Shown one piece after another: positions 19,230 through 30,300 of a DNA stretch of 64,000 nt. The DNA comes from Algoriphagus aquaeductus (GTDB taxonomy: Bacteria > Bacteroidota > Bacteroidia > Cytophagales > Cyclobacteriaceae). Under the pieces are notes generated by a model. It had not been told where the DNA came from. It did not search any database and saw nothing but the letters and a program-made list of their open reading frames with translations. The stretch lies in assembly GCF_003253485.1 (NCBI RefSeq), contig NZ_QKTX01000001.1, positions 248,001 through 312,000 of the forward strand, written 5' to 3'. Positions within the stretch are counted from its first letter, which is position 1; each line of letters opens with the position of its first letter. A program made the translations under genes and the position numbers.

Positions 19230-19370
19230 ATTTTGATAATTTGATGATTGCTTCCTTCTGGGTTATTGGGGTTAGGTTTTTAACTCCAAGTGTCTAGAAA
19301 TTCCTGATCTGTTGAAGACCTAGAATTGCATTAATCAGAGTGGCAAATCCATCATCTGACAGTCGAAGCC

Positions 19371-20522
19371 TTACTCCTCAAGGGCTTTCCAAACTTGATA
19401 TAATCCCCTAGGCACATGAAAGCATCCTTTCCATTTTCCTCCAATGAGAGGGAGCAAAACCTCTCCCTGACGGTTGAGATAGCCAAACCACTCCCCGGAT
19501 TCGGGATCAGCAAAATGCTCCCAAGAGTAGGTGTGTACTTTTTCAAACAGCTTCAAAAGCTCAGGGTTTTTGGTGAATCGATAGGCTTTAGCCAGAGCAA
19601 CCAGTGTTTCCAGATGTACCCACCAGAGTTTTTGGTCCCATTCCAAGCTTAAGGGTGGTTTGCCTTTTGCATCCATGAAGTAGAAAATCCCTCCGTATTG
19701 GGTATCCCATCCATATTCCAATATGGAGACCACGGACTGAATCGCCTGATCCATCAAGTGCTGATTATTTCGCCGATGGGCAATGTCCATCATAAACCAC
19801 ATCGCTTCGATCCCGTGTCCCGGATTGATGAGCCTGCCTTCAAAAGAATCGCAAAGACTGCCATCAGGCATTACGTTTTCGTAAATCAATCCGGTCTCCT
19901 TATCCCGAAATACCTCCATAACTTCGTGAATGCACTCGTCAATCGTCTGCTCGACCAATTCTTTGTCAAGTAGCGGTTCCAGTTCCAGACATAGATTGCT
20001 TAGGATCATGGGTAGTGAAAAGTTCTTTAATGGACGCGTTCCAGGGTAAGACTTTGCGTATTTCCCTTTTGGATTGGACTTTCGGGAAAGAATATTCTCA
20101 AACGTGTTTTTGGCCAGGTTTAGGACTTTTTCATCCTGTGTTGCTAGTCCATATTGACCAAAGGCCATGGCAGCAAAGCAATCCGAAAAGATATTGTAGG
20201 GCTGAACCAAGGGCTTACCCTCCCGAGTCAGAGAAAAATAAAAGTTACCCTTTTTGTCCCGGCCATATTTTTTCAGGAAATCTACCCCGTCTTTTGCCAA
20301 GGAAAGCCATTTGGGATTTTTTTCTACCTGATTGAAGAGCATGGAAAAAGTCCAGGCCTGCCTTCCCTGCAGCCAAACAAATTTGTCGGTATCGTACACT
20401 TTTCCCTCTCGATCCAAACAGGTAAAATATCCTCCATAAACCGGGTCGGGAGAATTCATTTCCCAAAAAGGAATCACATCTTCCAAAAGGGCTTTGCGGT
20501 ACTGTTCTGAATAAGAGATCAT
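19371..20522 (-). CDS. N-acylglucosamine 2-epimerase (AGE/renin-binding protein family)
   Basis: 383 residues, cytoplasmic (no signal peptide), the usual length of the family. An (alpha/alpha)6-barrel is implied by alternating helices. Family motifs are [12 protein letters not shown] (about 29-40), [11 protein letters not shown] (about 49-59), [10 protein letters not shown] with the catalytic-site His, and [15 protein letters not shown] at the C-terminus. It interconverts N-acetylmannosamine and N-acetylglucosamine. In the Bacteroides nanLET route this reaction replaces ManNAc phosphorylation, and the product is then phosphorylated by a hexokinase encoded elsewhere. Its ATG overlaps the sialidase stop (TAATG), so the two are translationally coupled. 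Confidence 0.9.
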   Translation of the reverse strand: MISYSEQYRKALLEDVIPFWEMNSPDPVYGGYFTCLDREGKVYDTDKFVWLQGRQAWTFSMLFNQVEKNPKWLSLAKDGVDFLKKYGRDKKGNFYFSLTREGKPLVQPYNIFSDCFAAMAFGQYGLATQDEKVLNLAKNTFENILSRKSNPKGKYAKSYPGTRPLKNFSLPMILSNLCLELEPLLDKELVEQTIDECIHEVMEVFRDKETGLIYENVMPDGSLCDSFEGRLINPGHGIEAMWFMMDIAHRRNNQHLMDQAIQSVVSILEYGWDTQYGGIFYFMDAKGKPPLSLEWDQKLWWVHLETLVALAKAYRFTKNPELLKLFEKVHTYSWEHFADPESGEWFGYLNRQGEVLLPLIGGKWKGCFHVPRGLYQVWKALEE

Positions 20523-22057
20523 TACTTGGTCAAGATTTCACTGAGTGGAATAATTTGAAAAGTCATATTTGCCACACTGCTTTCGTAAAGAATTCCTACT
20601 TCTTTGTCATTGATCATGGTGAGGCAGGAGTAACCCCAGCCCGTTCCTTCGTCCAAAAGCACCTTCAAGTCCTCTGGCCAGGAATCCCCATCATTCAAGC
20701 TAGCTTTGATTGTAATATGATGTCTGCCTTTTTCAGTAGCTGGATTGGAAAAAAGTAGCATTCCGGCATGGAAAGGATTGTCGATGATACTTGCCATACA
20801 GACAGGTTCGGGTAGGGCTGATCTGGAAGTGGCATGCTCGGTCCAGGTTTTTCCCAAGTCACTCGTGATGGAAATCGATCGGCTTCCGCCTCGGTTGTCC
20901 CGCATATTGAGCATCAGGGAGCCGTCTTGGAGTTCCACAACTTGGGCTTCCGTGGTATTGGATTTGGCACCTGAACCGACTTTCCAGGTTTTTCCTTTGT
21001 CTTTGCTGTAGATGATCGTGCTATGCGGCATCTGATCTTTGTCTTTGAACTGCGCCGGAAATACCAAGGTGCCGTCTTTCATGGTGATGCCTTTACCAGG
21101 ACCGTTGAAAAAGAGATTCCACTCCGGATTTTTAATTTGGTCAGTGATGATGATGGGTTCAGACCAGCTTTGTCCGTCATCCTCCGATTTGACCAGAACA
21201 AATTGCCCGGTTTCAGAAGGGCTCATCCCTGGCCTGGAAGAGTTCCAAGCCATTTCTCCGGGTTTGCCATTCAGCCAAAGTGCTGCCACCCAAATGTGAC
21301 CAGTCTCGTGATCGACCAAAATAGCAGGGTCGCCGATACCGTTTTGATCCTGAGGAAGTCCTCCGTATTCACCCATATCCATGATGACTTTCATGGGTTC
21401 CCAGCTTTTGCCTCCATCGGTGCTTCTGCTCAGCCCCACATCGATATCGCCTTGTAAATCTCTACTCGTATTTCTGCGGATATCATAGACTGCTAAAAGA
21501 GTCCCTTTGGTACTGGTCACCAAACCCGGAATCCGATAGGAGTGAACCCCGTCATCGCCAAAATCTCTCAGTGGAGTAGCCACTCGGTACGGTTCGATTT
21601 GACGGGATTGGACAATAGGGATTTGTTTGCCATCGGTCTCTATTGAAGTGGGCTTGATTTCTATCCGATCTCTCAGGTTATGTTCAGAACTTAGCTTGAC
21701 AGAAATGGTGATTTTATCCAAATGGCCAATTTTTTCAGAGTTATAGTCCAGCTGGACTTTCCCCTTCACCTCTTTTTGTTCTGCAATGACTTCGATCTCT
21801 TTTTCCGAGGCCTTTATTGTGAGCCTTACTGACTCAAAAGAACTTTCGCTCCGAATATCCAAAGTCAGGTTTCCTTCCTTGTTGAGCGAAAGGCGATTCA
21901 AATCCAAAGTACCGACTTCCACCCATTGGCCTTGGGGAAGGGGTACAAAAAGCGGAGAATAGGTTATAGAGTTAGCAGAATTAGTCTTTTCCTGACAAGT
22001 GGCGCTCATCAGGGTTGCTAGTCCAATCCCTATTATGGAAAGCATGTGTTTGATCAT
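20522..22057 (-). CDS. nanH: Exo-alpha-sialidase, GH33 (BNR repeats), probable lipoprotein
   Basis: 511 residues. The N-terminus has a hydrophobic stretch ending in SATC (C21), a near-lipobox, followed by a polar segment. An N-terminal beta domain (about 30-150) precedes the six-bladed propeller. Visible sialidase hallmarks are YRIP with R175 of the arginine triad, DIRRN (about 188-192), and four Asp-boxes S-x-D-x-G-x-T/S-W ([29 protein letters not shown]). The GYSCL motif places the nucleophilic tyrosine at Y476. It releases terminal sialic acid from glycoconjugates at the cell surface or in the periplasm. It lies 20 bases downstream of the symporter gene and upstream of the epimerase. Confidence 0.93.
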   Translation of the reverse strand: MIKHMLSIIGIGLATLMSATCQEKTNSANSITYSPLFVPLPQGQWVEVGTLDLNRLSLNKEGNLTLDIRSESSFESVRLTIKASEKEIEVIAEQKEVKGKVQLDYNSEKIGHLDKITISVKLSSEHNLRDRIEIKPTSIETDGKQIPIVQSRQIEPYRVATPLRDFGDDGVHSYRIPGLVTSTKGTLLAVYDIRRNTSRDLQGDIDVGLSRSTDGGKSWEPMKVIMDMGEYGGLPQDQNGIGDPAILVDHETGHIWVAALWLNGKPGEMAWNSSRPGMSPSETGQFVLVKSEDDGQSWSEPIIITDQIKNPEWNLFFNGPGKGITMKDGTLVFPAQFKDKDQMPHSTIIYSKDKGKTWKVGSGAKSNTTEAQVVELQDGSLMLNMRDNRGGSRSISITSDLGKTWTEHATSRSALPEPVCMASIIDNPFHAGMLLFSNPATEKGRHHITIKASLNDGDSWPEDLKVLLDEGTGWGYSCLTMINDKEVGILYESSVANMTFQIIPLSEILTK

Positions 22058-22077
22058 GGTAATTTTCAGGTTTATAA

Positions 22078-24789
22078 TTAGGCTTCGATAGGAGATTCCT
22101 TAGGTTTGGTTTCTTTGTTTTTTTGATCAATCATTGACTTTAGTGTCAGTTTTTTGATGTTTACTGGAGGGGGAGAAGGGAAAAATCGGCTAAACATCCA
22201 AGTGATCCCCATTGCACTGGCCAATCCTGTCAGAGCGTATAGGTGAATGCTTAGATCCGTTTGATATTTGATCAAAACCTGCACGACTGCACTGCCAATA
22301 AATCCAATCAGAGCGCCCTGGGCATTGGCTTTTTCGGAAAGTATTCCGATCAGGAATATTCCTCCCATTCCTCCGGCAAACAATCCGATCAGCATATTGA
22401 ATTGATCCCAAAGCGATGGGATTCCAAGATTTGCCATCCACAAAGCCAGGGCCGTCCCTCCAGTTCCGATGATGATGGTCGTTGCCCTTGCAAAACTCAA
22501 AGCTTTGATTTTTCTGCCGATCAATCTGGAAAAAGCGGGATGAAAATCGGTGGTGATGACGGTGGCTACCGAGTTCATGCTGCTGTCGAGACTGGACATA
22601 GCGGCTGCAAACACGGCCGCAATCATCAAACCCGAAACACCATTAGGCAATTCGGTGACGATATACCAAGGGAAAATACTGTCTGTATTAGGGATAATTG
22701 GAGAAAGCTCCTCGGGATGTTGCTTGTAAAATAAATAAAGCGCTGTACCGATTGAAAAGAAGATCAAGGCAGAAGGAAGGGCCATCCAAGCACCTGTTCG
22801 GATTCCTTTTGCGGCTGTCGTCTCATCTTTTGTGGTCAGGTAGCGTTGGATTACGGTCTGATCACTTCCGTATTGAACAAGGTTACTCGCTAAACCTCCA
22901 AAAAGGATCACCCAAATGGCGGTGCCGCTGAAGTCCAGGCTCCAGTCGAAGATTCTCATTTTTCCGCTATCCAAAGCCATAGCTTGAAATTGTTCCCAAT
23001 CGAGGTCCACCGAAAATCCCAGATAGATCAAGCTGATAAATGCCCCACCGAGCAAAATCACCACTTGAACCACATCGGTCCAGATCACAGCCTCAATGCC
23101 GCCCAAAACGGTGTAGAAAATACTCAACACGCCCATAATCAGGATGCATACTTCGACTTCTATGCCCGTTACGACCGCCAAAGCCAAGGAAGGAAGTAAA
23201 AGCACAATGCCCAATCTACCCAATTGGAGAGCGACGTAGACCATGCTACCGATCAGACGGACTGTCCGATTAAATCTCATCTCGAGGTATTCGTATGCGG
23301 TGGTTAGATCTAGCCTTCTGAAAAAAGGTAAAAACCAGGCAATAATGATCGGGGAGATCATAATGATGGTCAGCAATAAGAAAAAGAGAGTCCAGTCTGT
23401 TGCAAAAGTCTTGGCGGGAATCGCCATAAAGGTGATCGCGCTCAATTGGGTGCCAAATACGCTGATCCCCGCCGCCCACCAGGGTACACGTCCGCCTGCT
23501 TTGAAATAATCACTGGCATCGTGCTGCTTTCGGGAAACCCAAATCCCGATCAGGATCAAAATGGCTAAATACCCGATCAAAATCGAATAATTGAGCACTC
23601 CAAAACTCTGATTACTGACCAGGTTCAGTTCATAGATTACTGGGCTACGCTCACCCGGGGCAATTTCTCCCGAGATCAAAAGGGCTGACTTTCCTATGGT
23701 CACCAATGAAGATTGAACGGGGGAAGGAAATTCCAAATCCTCCAATTGTGTCCAAGTATCGGTCATGGTATGATAAGCCAAAACAGTCTTGCTAAATCCG
23801 GGATGAGTAGATAAAATGGATTTTTGAATCGCAGCCAGTGAATCTTTTTGGTATGGAGATGTATTGGCTTCGACTAATGAATTCTGAATTTTCTCGAGCG
23901 AATTAAAAGGTTCTGATTCTACCCCTCCGATCAACAGGATATGCCCAGAACCAAGTGGATCTGCTGCAAATGCTGACAAGGGCAAAACCTTATCGCCAAG
24001 GGTAATAGGGGATTTTTTCACCCAGCTATTTTTGGATGGCAGAAAGGCATAATGATCCGAAAAAACCTCACTGATGGGTTTTTCTCCTTTATACCTTCCT
24101 CCCATCAAATGAATTTGCGCTGTTTCGCCGTTAGACTGAACGACTAAGGCTGCATGAGACCGAGTTGGTCCTGGCCAAGTAGGAAGTGATCTCCATGACG
24201 GCTGCTCAGATCGGAGGTCCAAACTGAGGAAAATACCTTCCGGATGCGAATTAACTGCTCCGGCTATGTAGATGACTTCATCCAGAATCACGGCAGAAGT
24301 ATTGGCCATAGGCCAAGGTAAGGAGGGCAGGGCGGTAATGTCCACAGAATGCCTGTCTGCTCCGATCGATACTTGGAGTACATCCGAGAGTTCTCCCTGT
24401 TCATTTTCACCTCCAATCAAAATCAGACCCTTTGAGCTGCTAACAGCTGATCCATAAGCCATGGGTTTGGGAAGTGCGAATTTTCCTAAACTTTTCCAGT
24501 TAAATTTTCCCTCTGAAGTTTGAATTAAGGATATCTGGTCCCAATACTTTTTAATCCCGCCTTCCCAAGGCTTTTTCCCTGGGAAATTAGCTCCTCCCGC
24601 CAAAATCACTGTTCCTTGATGAACCCCGGCATAGTGACCGGCGAAACCTTTTCCAAATCCAACTGCAACAGAATCCGGTAAACTCAATGCCTTTTTCCAG
24701 GAGAGGGATTCGGTTTTGAATCCTTCCTGAGCATTGATCGAGTAAGAGAAAAAAATCAGGCAAGAAATGAGAAGAATTAGATTTTTCAC
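22078..24789 (-). CDS. Kelch sialic acid mutarotase fused to Na+/solute symporter
   Basis: 903 residues starting at GTG (24789); no better ATG is available, and the signal peptide (to about A20) starts at this codon. Residues about 25-390 are a kelch beta-propeller of the NanM/YjhT N-acetylneuraminate mutarotase type (GFGKGFAGHYAGVHQG, VILAGGANFPGKKPW, LIGGENEQGE). Residues about 400-880 are a complete sodium:solute symporter with about 13-14 helices, including SSLDSSMNS in the Na+-site region. The topology puts the propeller in the periplasm. The fusion would convert the alpha anomer released by sialidase into the form transported by the attached symporter. It lies between nanA (39 bases) and the sialidase (20 bases). 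The family assignment is strong; the substrate is inferred from neighbours and from the NanM resemblance. Confidence 0.88.
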   Translation of the reverse strand: MKNLILLISCLIFFSYSINAQEGFKTESLSWKKALSLPDSVAVGFGKGFAGHYAGVHQGTVILAGGANFPGKKPWEGGIKKYWDQISLIQTSEGKFNWKSLGKFALPKPMAYGSAVSSSKGLILIGGENEQGELSDVLQVSIGADRHSVDITALPSLPWPMANTSAVILDEVIYIAGAVNSHPEGIFLSLDLRSEQPSWRSLPTWPGPTRSHAALVVQSNGETAQIHLMGGRYKGEKPISEVFSDHYAFLPSKNSWVKKSPITLGDKVLPLSAFAADPLGSGHILLIGGVESEPFNSLEKIQNSLVEANTSPYQKDSLAAIQKSILSTHPGFSKTVLAYHTMTDTWTQLEDLEFPSPVQSSLVTIGKSALLISGEIAPGERSPVIYELNLVSNQSFGVLNYSILIGYLAILILIGIWVSRKQHDASDYFKAGGRVPWWAAGISVFGTQLSAITFMAIPAKTFATDWTLFFLLLTIIMISPIIIAWFLPFFRRLDLTTAYEYLEMRFNRTVRLIGSMVYVALQLGRLGIVLLLPSLALAVVTGIEVEVCILIMGVLSIFYTVLGGIEAVIWTDVVQVVILLGGAFISLIYLGFSVDLDWEQFQAMALDSGKMRIFDWSLDFSGTAIWVILFGGLASNLVQYGSDQTVIQRYLTTKDETTAAKGIRTGAWMALPSALIFFSIGTALYLFYKQHPEELSPIIPNTDSIFPWYIVTELPNGVSGLMIAAVFAAAMSSLDSSMNSVATVITTDFHPAFSRLIGRKIKALSFARATTIIIGTGGTALALWMANLGIPSLWDQFNMLIGLFAGGMGGIFLIGILSEKANAQGALIGFIGSAVVQVLIKYQTDLSIHLYALTGLASAMGITWMFSRFFPSPPPVNIKKLTLKSMIDQKNKETKPKESPIEA

Positions 24790-24828
24790 AAGAGGATAGG
24801 TTAGTAGGGGCGCAGGTTTTCAGAATTA

Positions 24829-25746
24829 TTAAACAGAGTCAGAAAGCTGAAAGAATCCAATTCGATCCAAGGCTTCTTTTAGTTCTTCTCTTTTTGTTTC
24901 AGATAGCTGATTTCCAGGAGATCGAAAGTCACCACAGTCAATCCCGCAAAATTTGAGGATAGCTTTCCCCGCCACAGCTCCCCCAAATTGGGAGTAGTGG
25001 GCAATGATATCAATCGACTTTTCCTGAAGGGCAAGTGCTTTATTGAGATCCTTTTCTTCAAAAGCCTGGATAATCTTCTGATATAGCGGAGCCGCATAGT
25101 TGTAGGTACTGCCGACTCCACCTTTGGCGCCCATGGCTAATCCTGCCAGGAGCATTTCGTCCCAGCCCCAGAGAATATCAAACTTGGAATTCTGATGGCG
25201 AAGGCATTGGTTGAATTCCATGAGATCGGTATGGGTGTATTTGATTCCTGCAAAAGAGGGAATTTCGGTTCCAGCCACATCCAAAAGCCTGACCATGGAC
25301 AAATTCACTTGGGTGAGCAGGGGAATGTGGTAAAAGTAAAAGGCGAGATTCGGGGCGGCAGCTGCTATCGGTTTGAGAAAATCTGTGAGCGATTCCACTG
25401 AGCCGGGCTTTACATAAAAAGGGGCATTGGAGGAGATACCATAGATACCTTGCTCCTGAGCAAAAGCTGCGAGTTCGATACCTTCTGCCTGAGAAGTTCC
25501 TGAAACCATGGCAATGACTTTAAAGTCCTCCGAATTGTATGGTGCCCAAGCAGCGGTCAATGCTTTTTTTTCCGACAAAGTCAGCGAAGCCCCCTCACCG
25601 GTAGTTCCGTTGATAAAAGCGCCGACTACTCCATTTTTTTTGAGGTGCTCAGCATAGGCCGGGATGATCCCTAGATCGAGTTGGCTTTTGGAGTCAAAAG
25701 GAGAGAAGGTGGCTGTGATTAGGCCTTTAATTTTTTGGTAGTTCAT
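24829..25746 (-). CDS. nanA: N-acetylneuraminate lyase (sialic acid aldolase)
   Basis: 305 residues, a typical length for the DapA/NAL class I aldolase superfamily. Visible: the carboxylate-binding motif GTTGE (47-51, with the NAL-type continuation GEGASLTLSEK), the catalytic tyrosine in FYFYHIP (Y139) and the Schiff-base lysine in AGIKYTH (K169). The GTTGEGASL form favours N-acetylneuraminate lyase over dihydrodipicolinate synthase, as does the gene context. It cleaves Neu5Ac to ManNAc and pyruvate in the cytoplasm. It is separated from susD by a strong hairpin terminator (25772-25800) with no consensus promoter in between, so expression probably depends on read-through. Confidence 0.92.
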   Translation of the reverse strand: MNYQKIKGLITATFSPFDSKSQLDLGIIPAYAEHLKKNGVVGAFINGTTGEGASLTLSEKKALTAAWAPYNSEDFKVIAMVSGTSQAEGIELAAFAQEQGIYGISSNAPFYVKPGSVESLTDFLKPIAAAAPNLAFYFYHIPLLTQVNLSMVRLLDVAGTEIPSFAGIKYTHTDLMEFNQCLRHQNSKFDILWGWDEMLLAGLAMGAKGGVGSTYNYAAPLYQKIIQAFEEKDLNKALALQEKSIDIIAHYSQFGGAVAGKAILKFCGIDCGDFRSPGNQLSETKREELKEALDRIGFFQLSDSV

Positions 25747-25771
25747 TTGCGTATTTGATCAGAGGATGAGG

Positions 25772-25800
25772 AAAAAGGAACCGGCCAAGAGGCCGGCTCT
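25772..25800 (-). terminator. Intrinsic terminator between susD and nanA
   Basis: A CCGGCC/GGCCGG hairpin (25781-25786 / 25791-25796, loop AAGA) is followed on the minus strand by a five-U tract (25776-25772). It lies 48 bases after the susD stop and about 25 bases before the nanA ATG. It would set a high SusCD to enzyme ratio by partial termination. Confidence 0.8.
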
Positions 25801-25848
25801 TTTCTAATCTTAGTACTCAATCTATTTCTAACTCTATGAAGAACAGGA

Positions 25849-27345
25849 TTAATTTCCGTAGCCGGGATTCTGGGTGATTTTGGAATTGAGACTGATGGTT
25901 CCCAAAGAGATCGGCCATAATTCCAAATGACGCTGATTTGCACGGTTTTTTAGGGAAGGGACTTTTTCAAACGCCTTGTCAAAGCGGATCAAATCCCACC
26001 ATCTTTTTCCTTCGAAGCTCAGTTCAAGCAAGCGCTCCTGAAGAATTGCTTCATCATTTTCTGCCTGAGAGCCTCTCGTAAACCTAAACTCTTCAAATGC
26101 AGATCCATAAGCTCTTTGTCTGACTTGGTTGATTTCTGCACTTGGATCCTGTCCTAAGGCATTTTTCGCTTCAGCAATCAAAAGCAGGAGGTCGGCATGG
26201 CGGTAAATGATCACATCATCGATAAACCTCCTTCCGGATGGATCGATGAAGCCTCTGTATTTCAGGACTGCAGATCCGTAATAAGTTAAGTTTCCGGCTG
26301 CGTTCGGTACATTAATCTCCACGAAAGTTGCGTTTTTACGCTTGTCTTTTTCATGAAATGCAGATCTGACGATCTGTGATGGAGCCATCCGGTTGAGTCC
26401 TCCACCCTGACCAATGAGTGCTTTTGCTTCAGGGCTGATTTTAGCAGGAATTTCATCATCACGGATATATAGGGTGTTGTTATAGTTTGCCCCTGCCTCC
26501 AAATCCAGGAATCGTACAGCGAAAAGGATTTCCGAATTCCCTTTATTGTTGTATCGAAAAACCCGATCAAAATCTGCCTGTAAGGCCAATCCCGGAGCGG
26601 ATGCTGCCTCAGTTAGCGCCTTCAGCGCTTCGGTAACATCGGCTTGTCCACCACCGCTTTTTTTTCCGGTCCAGAGATAGACTTCCCCTTTTAGCATCAA
26701 TGCAGCTGGTTTTGACCAGAAAGCTTTTCCTGAGGCTAGATTGTTATTGGGGTATAGACTGATTGCCTTGTCCAAATCTGACTTGATGAGCGTGAAAATT
26801 TCATCCAAGGATGCCCTTGATTTGAAGGTAGTCTGAGCGTCATATCCTTCTGTAGGGTCAGTGACAAGAGGTGTTCCGCCCCATGTTTTTGCCATGACGA
26901 AGTAGACGTAAGCGCGCATTGTGTAGGCTTGAGCCAACATTCGGTCTTTGTTGGCCTGAGTAGAGAAGTTGATTCCGGGGACATACTTGATAATGAGATT
27001 GGCATCATGGATGATCGTGTAGAGTCTTAACCAGTTGGGACCTGCAAAATTTGGATCTAAGGTGTTTTCGAAATAGCGTTCTCGGCCTTCAGAGGCCTGA
27101 AGTCCATAAGTCAGGGTTTCGCTTCTGGATTCTCCCCAGAAAAACAGATTGTTTGAGGCTTCATCTCGGAAGCGGACATACATGCCGTTGAGAGCCCCAT
27201 TGGCATTCTCTTCACTTACCCAAAATCCGGCAGTGGTAATACTGCTTATAGGTGTAAGTTCTAGTTGATCAGTACAACTGGGGGCGATGCTTAAAGCACC
27301 CAGTAACATAGAGTAAAGCCCTAAGGATTTTATAGATAGTTTCAT
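25849..27345 (-). CDS. SusD/RagB-family glycan-binding lipoprotein
   Basis: 498 residues from ATG at 27345. A frame extension to 27372 would overlap susC and spoil the signal peptide. Lipobox IAPSC with lipidated Cys24, then the SusD fold: N-terminal ELTPIS and GFW(V)SEENA segments, TPR-like helices (ALNGMYVRFRDEAS, AQAYTMRAYVYFVMAKTWGG) and the C-terminal ERLLELSFEGKRWWDLIRF block diagnostic of the family. It caps the SusC barrel at the outer surface and binds the glycan. It starts 13 bases after the susC stop. The ligand is inferred to be a sialylated glycan or free sialic acid from the downstream enzymes. Confidence 0.93.
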   Translation of the reverse strand: MKLSIKSLGLYSMLLGALSIAPSCTDQLELTPISSITTAGFWVSEENANGALNGMYVRFRDEASNNLFFWGESRSETLTYGLQASEGRERYFENTLDPNFAGPNWLRLYTIIHDANLIIKYVPGINFSTQANKDRMLAQAYTMRAYVYFVMAKTWGGTPLVTDPTEGYDAQTTFKSRASLDEIFTLIKSDLDKAISLYPNNNLASGKAFWSKPAALMLKGEVYLWTGKKSGGGQADVTEALKALTEAASAPGLALQADFDRVFRYNNKGNSEILFAVRFLDLEAGANYNNTLYIRDDEIPAKISPEAKALIGQGGGLNRMAPSQIVRSAFHEKDKRKNATFVEINVPNAAGNLTYYGSAVLKYRGFIDPSGRRFIDDVIIYRHADLLLLIAEAKNALGQDPSAEINQVRQRAYGSAFEEFRFTRGSQAENDEAILQERLLELSFEGKRWWDLIRFDKAFEKVPSLKNRANQRHLELWPISLGTISLNSKITQNPGYGN

Positions 27346-27358
27346 GTTATTCTGCAGG

Positions 27359-30300
27359 TTAGAAGTTGACATTGATTCCCAAAAGGAAACTTCTTGGAAT
27401 TGGATATCGGCCTGAATCGGTTCCTCCTTCTTCCGGATTCAAACCGGTATAGTTGGTAAAATAATGAAGGTTCGTTCCGGTGAAGTAGGCTCTTACAGAA
27501 GGGATTCGAAGTGGTTTCAGGATGCTTTGGGGCAGGTTGTACGCCAGCGTAACTTCCCTCAAAGCCAAGTAATCCCCTTTTTCGTGATAGAAGGTACTGC
27601 CCCGGAAGGAGTTGTTTTGAGCCAATTGGTCAGCCCACATGTATCTAGGGAATTGAGTTTGATCTCCCTGATTTTGCCAGGATTGAGTAGTCTCTTGGAG
27701 CATTCCGATATCGCCCTGGTATTGCCCGTTGAAGGTGGCTCGGGTCAGGTGATAAATAGTGTGGCCCAAAGCAAAGTCGGTTCGAACGGTCAAACTAAGA
27801 CGCTTGTAATTGAACGTGTTGTGGAAGCCACCGGTGAATTTTGGGAAAATGTTACCGGCATAAACCCGGTCTCGGCTATCGATGGTGTCGTTTTTGTCCA
27901 AATCAGCCCAGTTGACATCGCCGCCAAACTTTCTTTTGTCATTCCCGGGCACCAAAAGGTCCAACGGGGCACTCCTTGCTTCTTCATCAGTGGCATACAC
28001 ATTCAGTTGTTGGTAGGCAAACAGGTCACCCAATCGGCCACCCTCCTGAAGTCCTCCTTTCCATATATATTGTCCAAGCAGTGGATCAAATACCAAAACT
28101 CCTCCGATTCTGTTGTTCTCGTTGTTGTTTTCAGGCAGTTGGACAATAGTGTTTAAGTTTCTCGCAGCAACCACTGAGGTTGTCCATGAAAAATCATTTT
28201 TCTGTACCAAAGTGGCATTCACTTCCAACTCCACCCCTTTATTTCTCAAAGAACCCAGATTGGTCAAAATCGAAGAGAAGCCAGTTGATTGTGGAAGTTC
28301 CAAATTGGTCAAAAGGTCGTCCGTAACGCGATTGTAGTAGTCAAATACGATCGTAACTTTATTTGCCAAGAGCCCCATGTCCAATCCGATGTCCAAAGTC
28401 TTGGATCTTTCCCAGCGGAGATCCTGATTGGCCATTCGGTTGTTTTGAATTGCCGCTCCGTTATTATATCTGGAACCGACTGAATAAAGTCCCTGAGCGT
28501 GAAAATCTGAAAGGTTGCCGATATTTCCGTTGACCCCATAACTCGCTCGGAGTTTGAGCGAGGAAACTTGCTTCGGAATGCTGCTCCAGAATTCTTCTTT
28601 ATGCAAATTCCATCCAGCCGAAACCCCTGGGAAAAAACCCCAATAGTTATTTGCTCCCAGGTTTGAAGCTCCATCTTGTCGTGCGGAAAGGGAAAAGAGG
28701 TATTTTTTGTCAAAGTCATAGTTTACTCTTCCAAAAAAGCCGATGATCCGCTGCTGAGAATGGGAGGAAGAAACACCTGTTGGTTCAGCAGAAGCATTCA
28801 GTGTTGGAATCAAATCTGATGCAGCTCCCCTGCCGGATGCTGAGGCTGCATAGTTTTGACGATCGTAATATGAACCCCCGACTTTGGCCTGAAAATTATG
28901 AGCCCCGAGCGATTTGCTGTAGGTAAAGACCCCGTCAAACTGCTTTTGCCAATAGAGGGTATTATTGAAGGAAGCTGCCCGAGAGTCTACAAACTGGGTC
29001 GGGGTATTGAAGAATGACTTTTGAAAATCATTGAATGTTCCCTGAACAAAATACAAAGAGGCGATAGGCTCAAAAGTCAGCTCTGGAAGAATTTGATATA
29101 CGCCTCCTGCTGAAAGCGTGAGTCTATTAGTTGAATTGAAGGCCTGTGATCGGCTCAAATGATAGAGGGGATTCCCTATGCTTCGATTTTGCCCCGGTGC
29201 TAAGGTACCGTCTTCATAGCGTAATTTGGCAGTGGGTGGAAGTCCAAGAGCTCTCTGAAAAAGCTCATTTTCGCTGAATACCTGCTTGTTGGAGGAATTC
29301 GTGAAATTTAATCTGCCATAAACTGACAATTTTTTATTTACCTCAACGTCTCCGTTCATTCGGACCGTGAAGCGCTTGAAGTCGGTATTGATTGCTACTC
29401 CTTCACTATTGAGATAGCCTATCCCCATATCAAACCGAGCCTTTTCAGATCCTCCTGAAACTTGTACATAGTGATTCTGTGAGGTAGCCTTCCGGAAAAG
29501 GATGTCTTGCCAATTGACTTCGTCGAAAATAATCGTCTTGGTCGGATCCACCGGGTCTGGCATAGATTGCCAACCTTCTTTTAGTTTGTGCTCATTCTCG
29601 GGGGTAAGATATTGAGGAGTAAAAGCGGTGTTGTTGTTGAGATTATTTCCAATTCCAAACCCATTGGCTTGGTTCAATCTGAACAGTTGACCCGGATTCT
29701 TTTCTGCCAAACGCATAATTCCGGTTCGGTTGAAATAGATATAATCTCTTGCCGAGGCCATCTCATACTGGTTCCACATTTCGGACACTCCGAAATTGTA
29801 TCGATAGGATACCGATGTTTTTCCTGCTTTTCCTGTTTTGGTAGTGATGATCACTACCCCATTGGACCCCCGTGCTCCATAGATTGCTGTTGCAGCTGCA
29901 TCTTTCAAAACTTGGAAAGATTCTATGTCGTCGGGGTTGATGTCATTCATATTGTTTCGAATGACTCCATCTATGATATAGAGTGGCTCCGCTCCGTTGG
30001 GATTGTTGATGGATGTACCTCCTCTGACAATAACCCGAGGGGCAGCTCCGGGTTGTCCGGTCGTTGTCTGGACCCGTACCCCAGAGACTGTTCCCTGCAT
30101 AGCAGAAGCGGCATTGGCGAAGGGCACATTTTCCAACACTCGTTGGTCCACTTTGGAGACTGCTGAGGTTAGAGTTTCTCTGGACTGTTCGCCATAACCG
30201 ATCACCAAAACTTCATTTAAATTTTGGGAATCAAGTTGGAGAGCGATGTCAAGCTTGCTTTGTGCAGCGATGGTGTATTCCCGGGTTGCATAGCCGATAT

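Noticed and set aside
27346-27372. Upstream start for SusD at 27372, overlapping susC.
   Set aside because: ATG at 27345 gives a clean lipoprotein signal and normal spacing after the susC stop.
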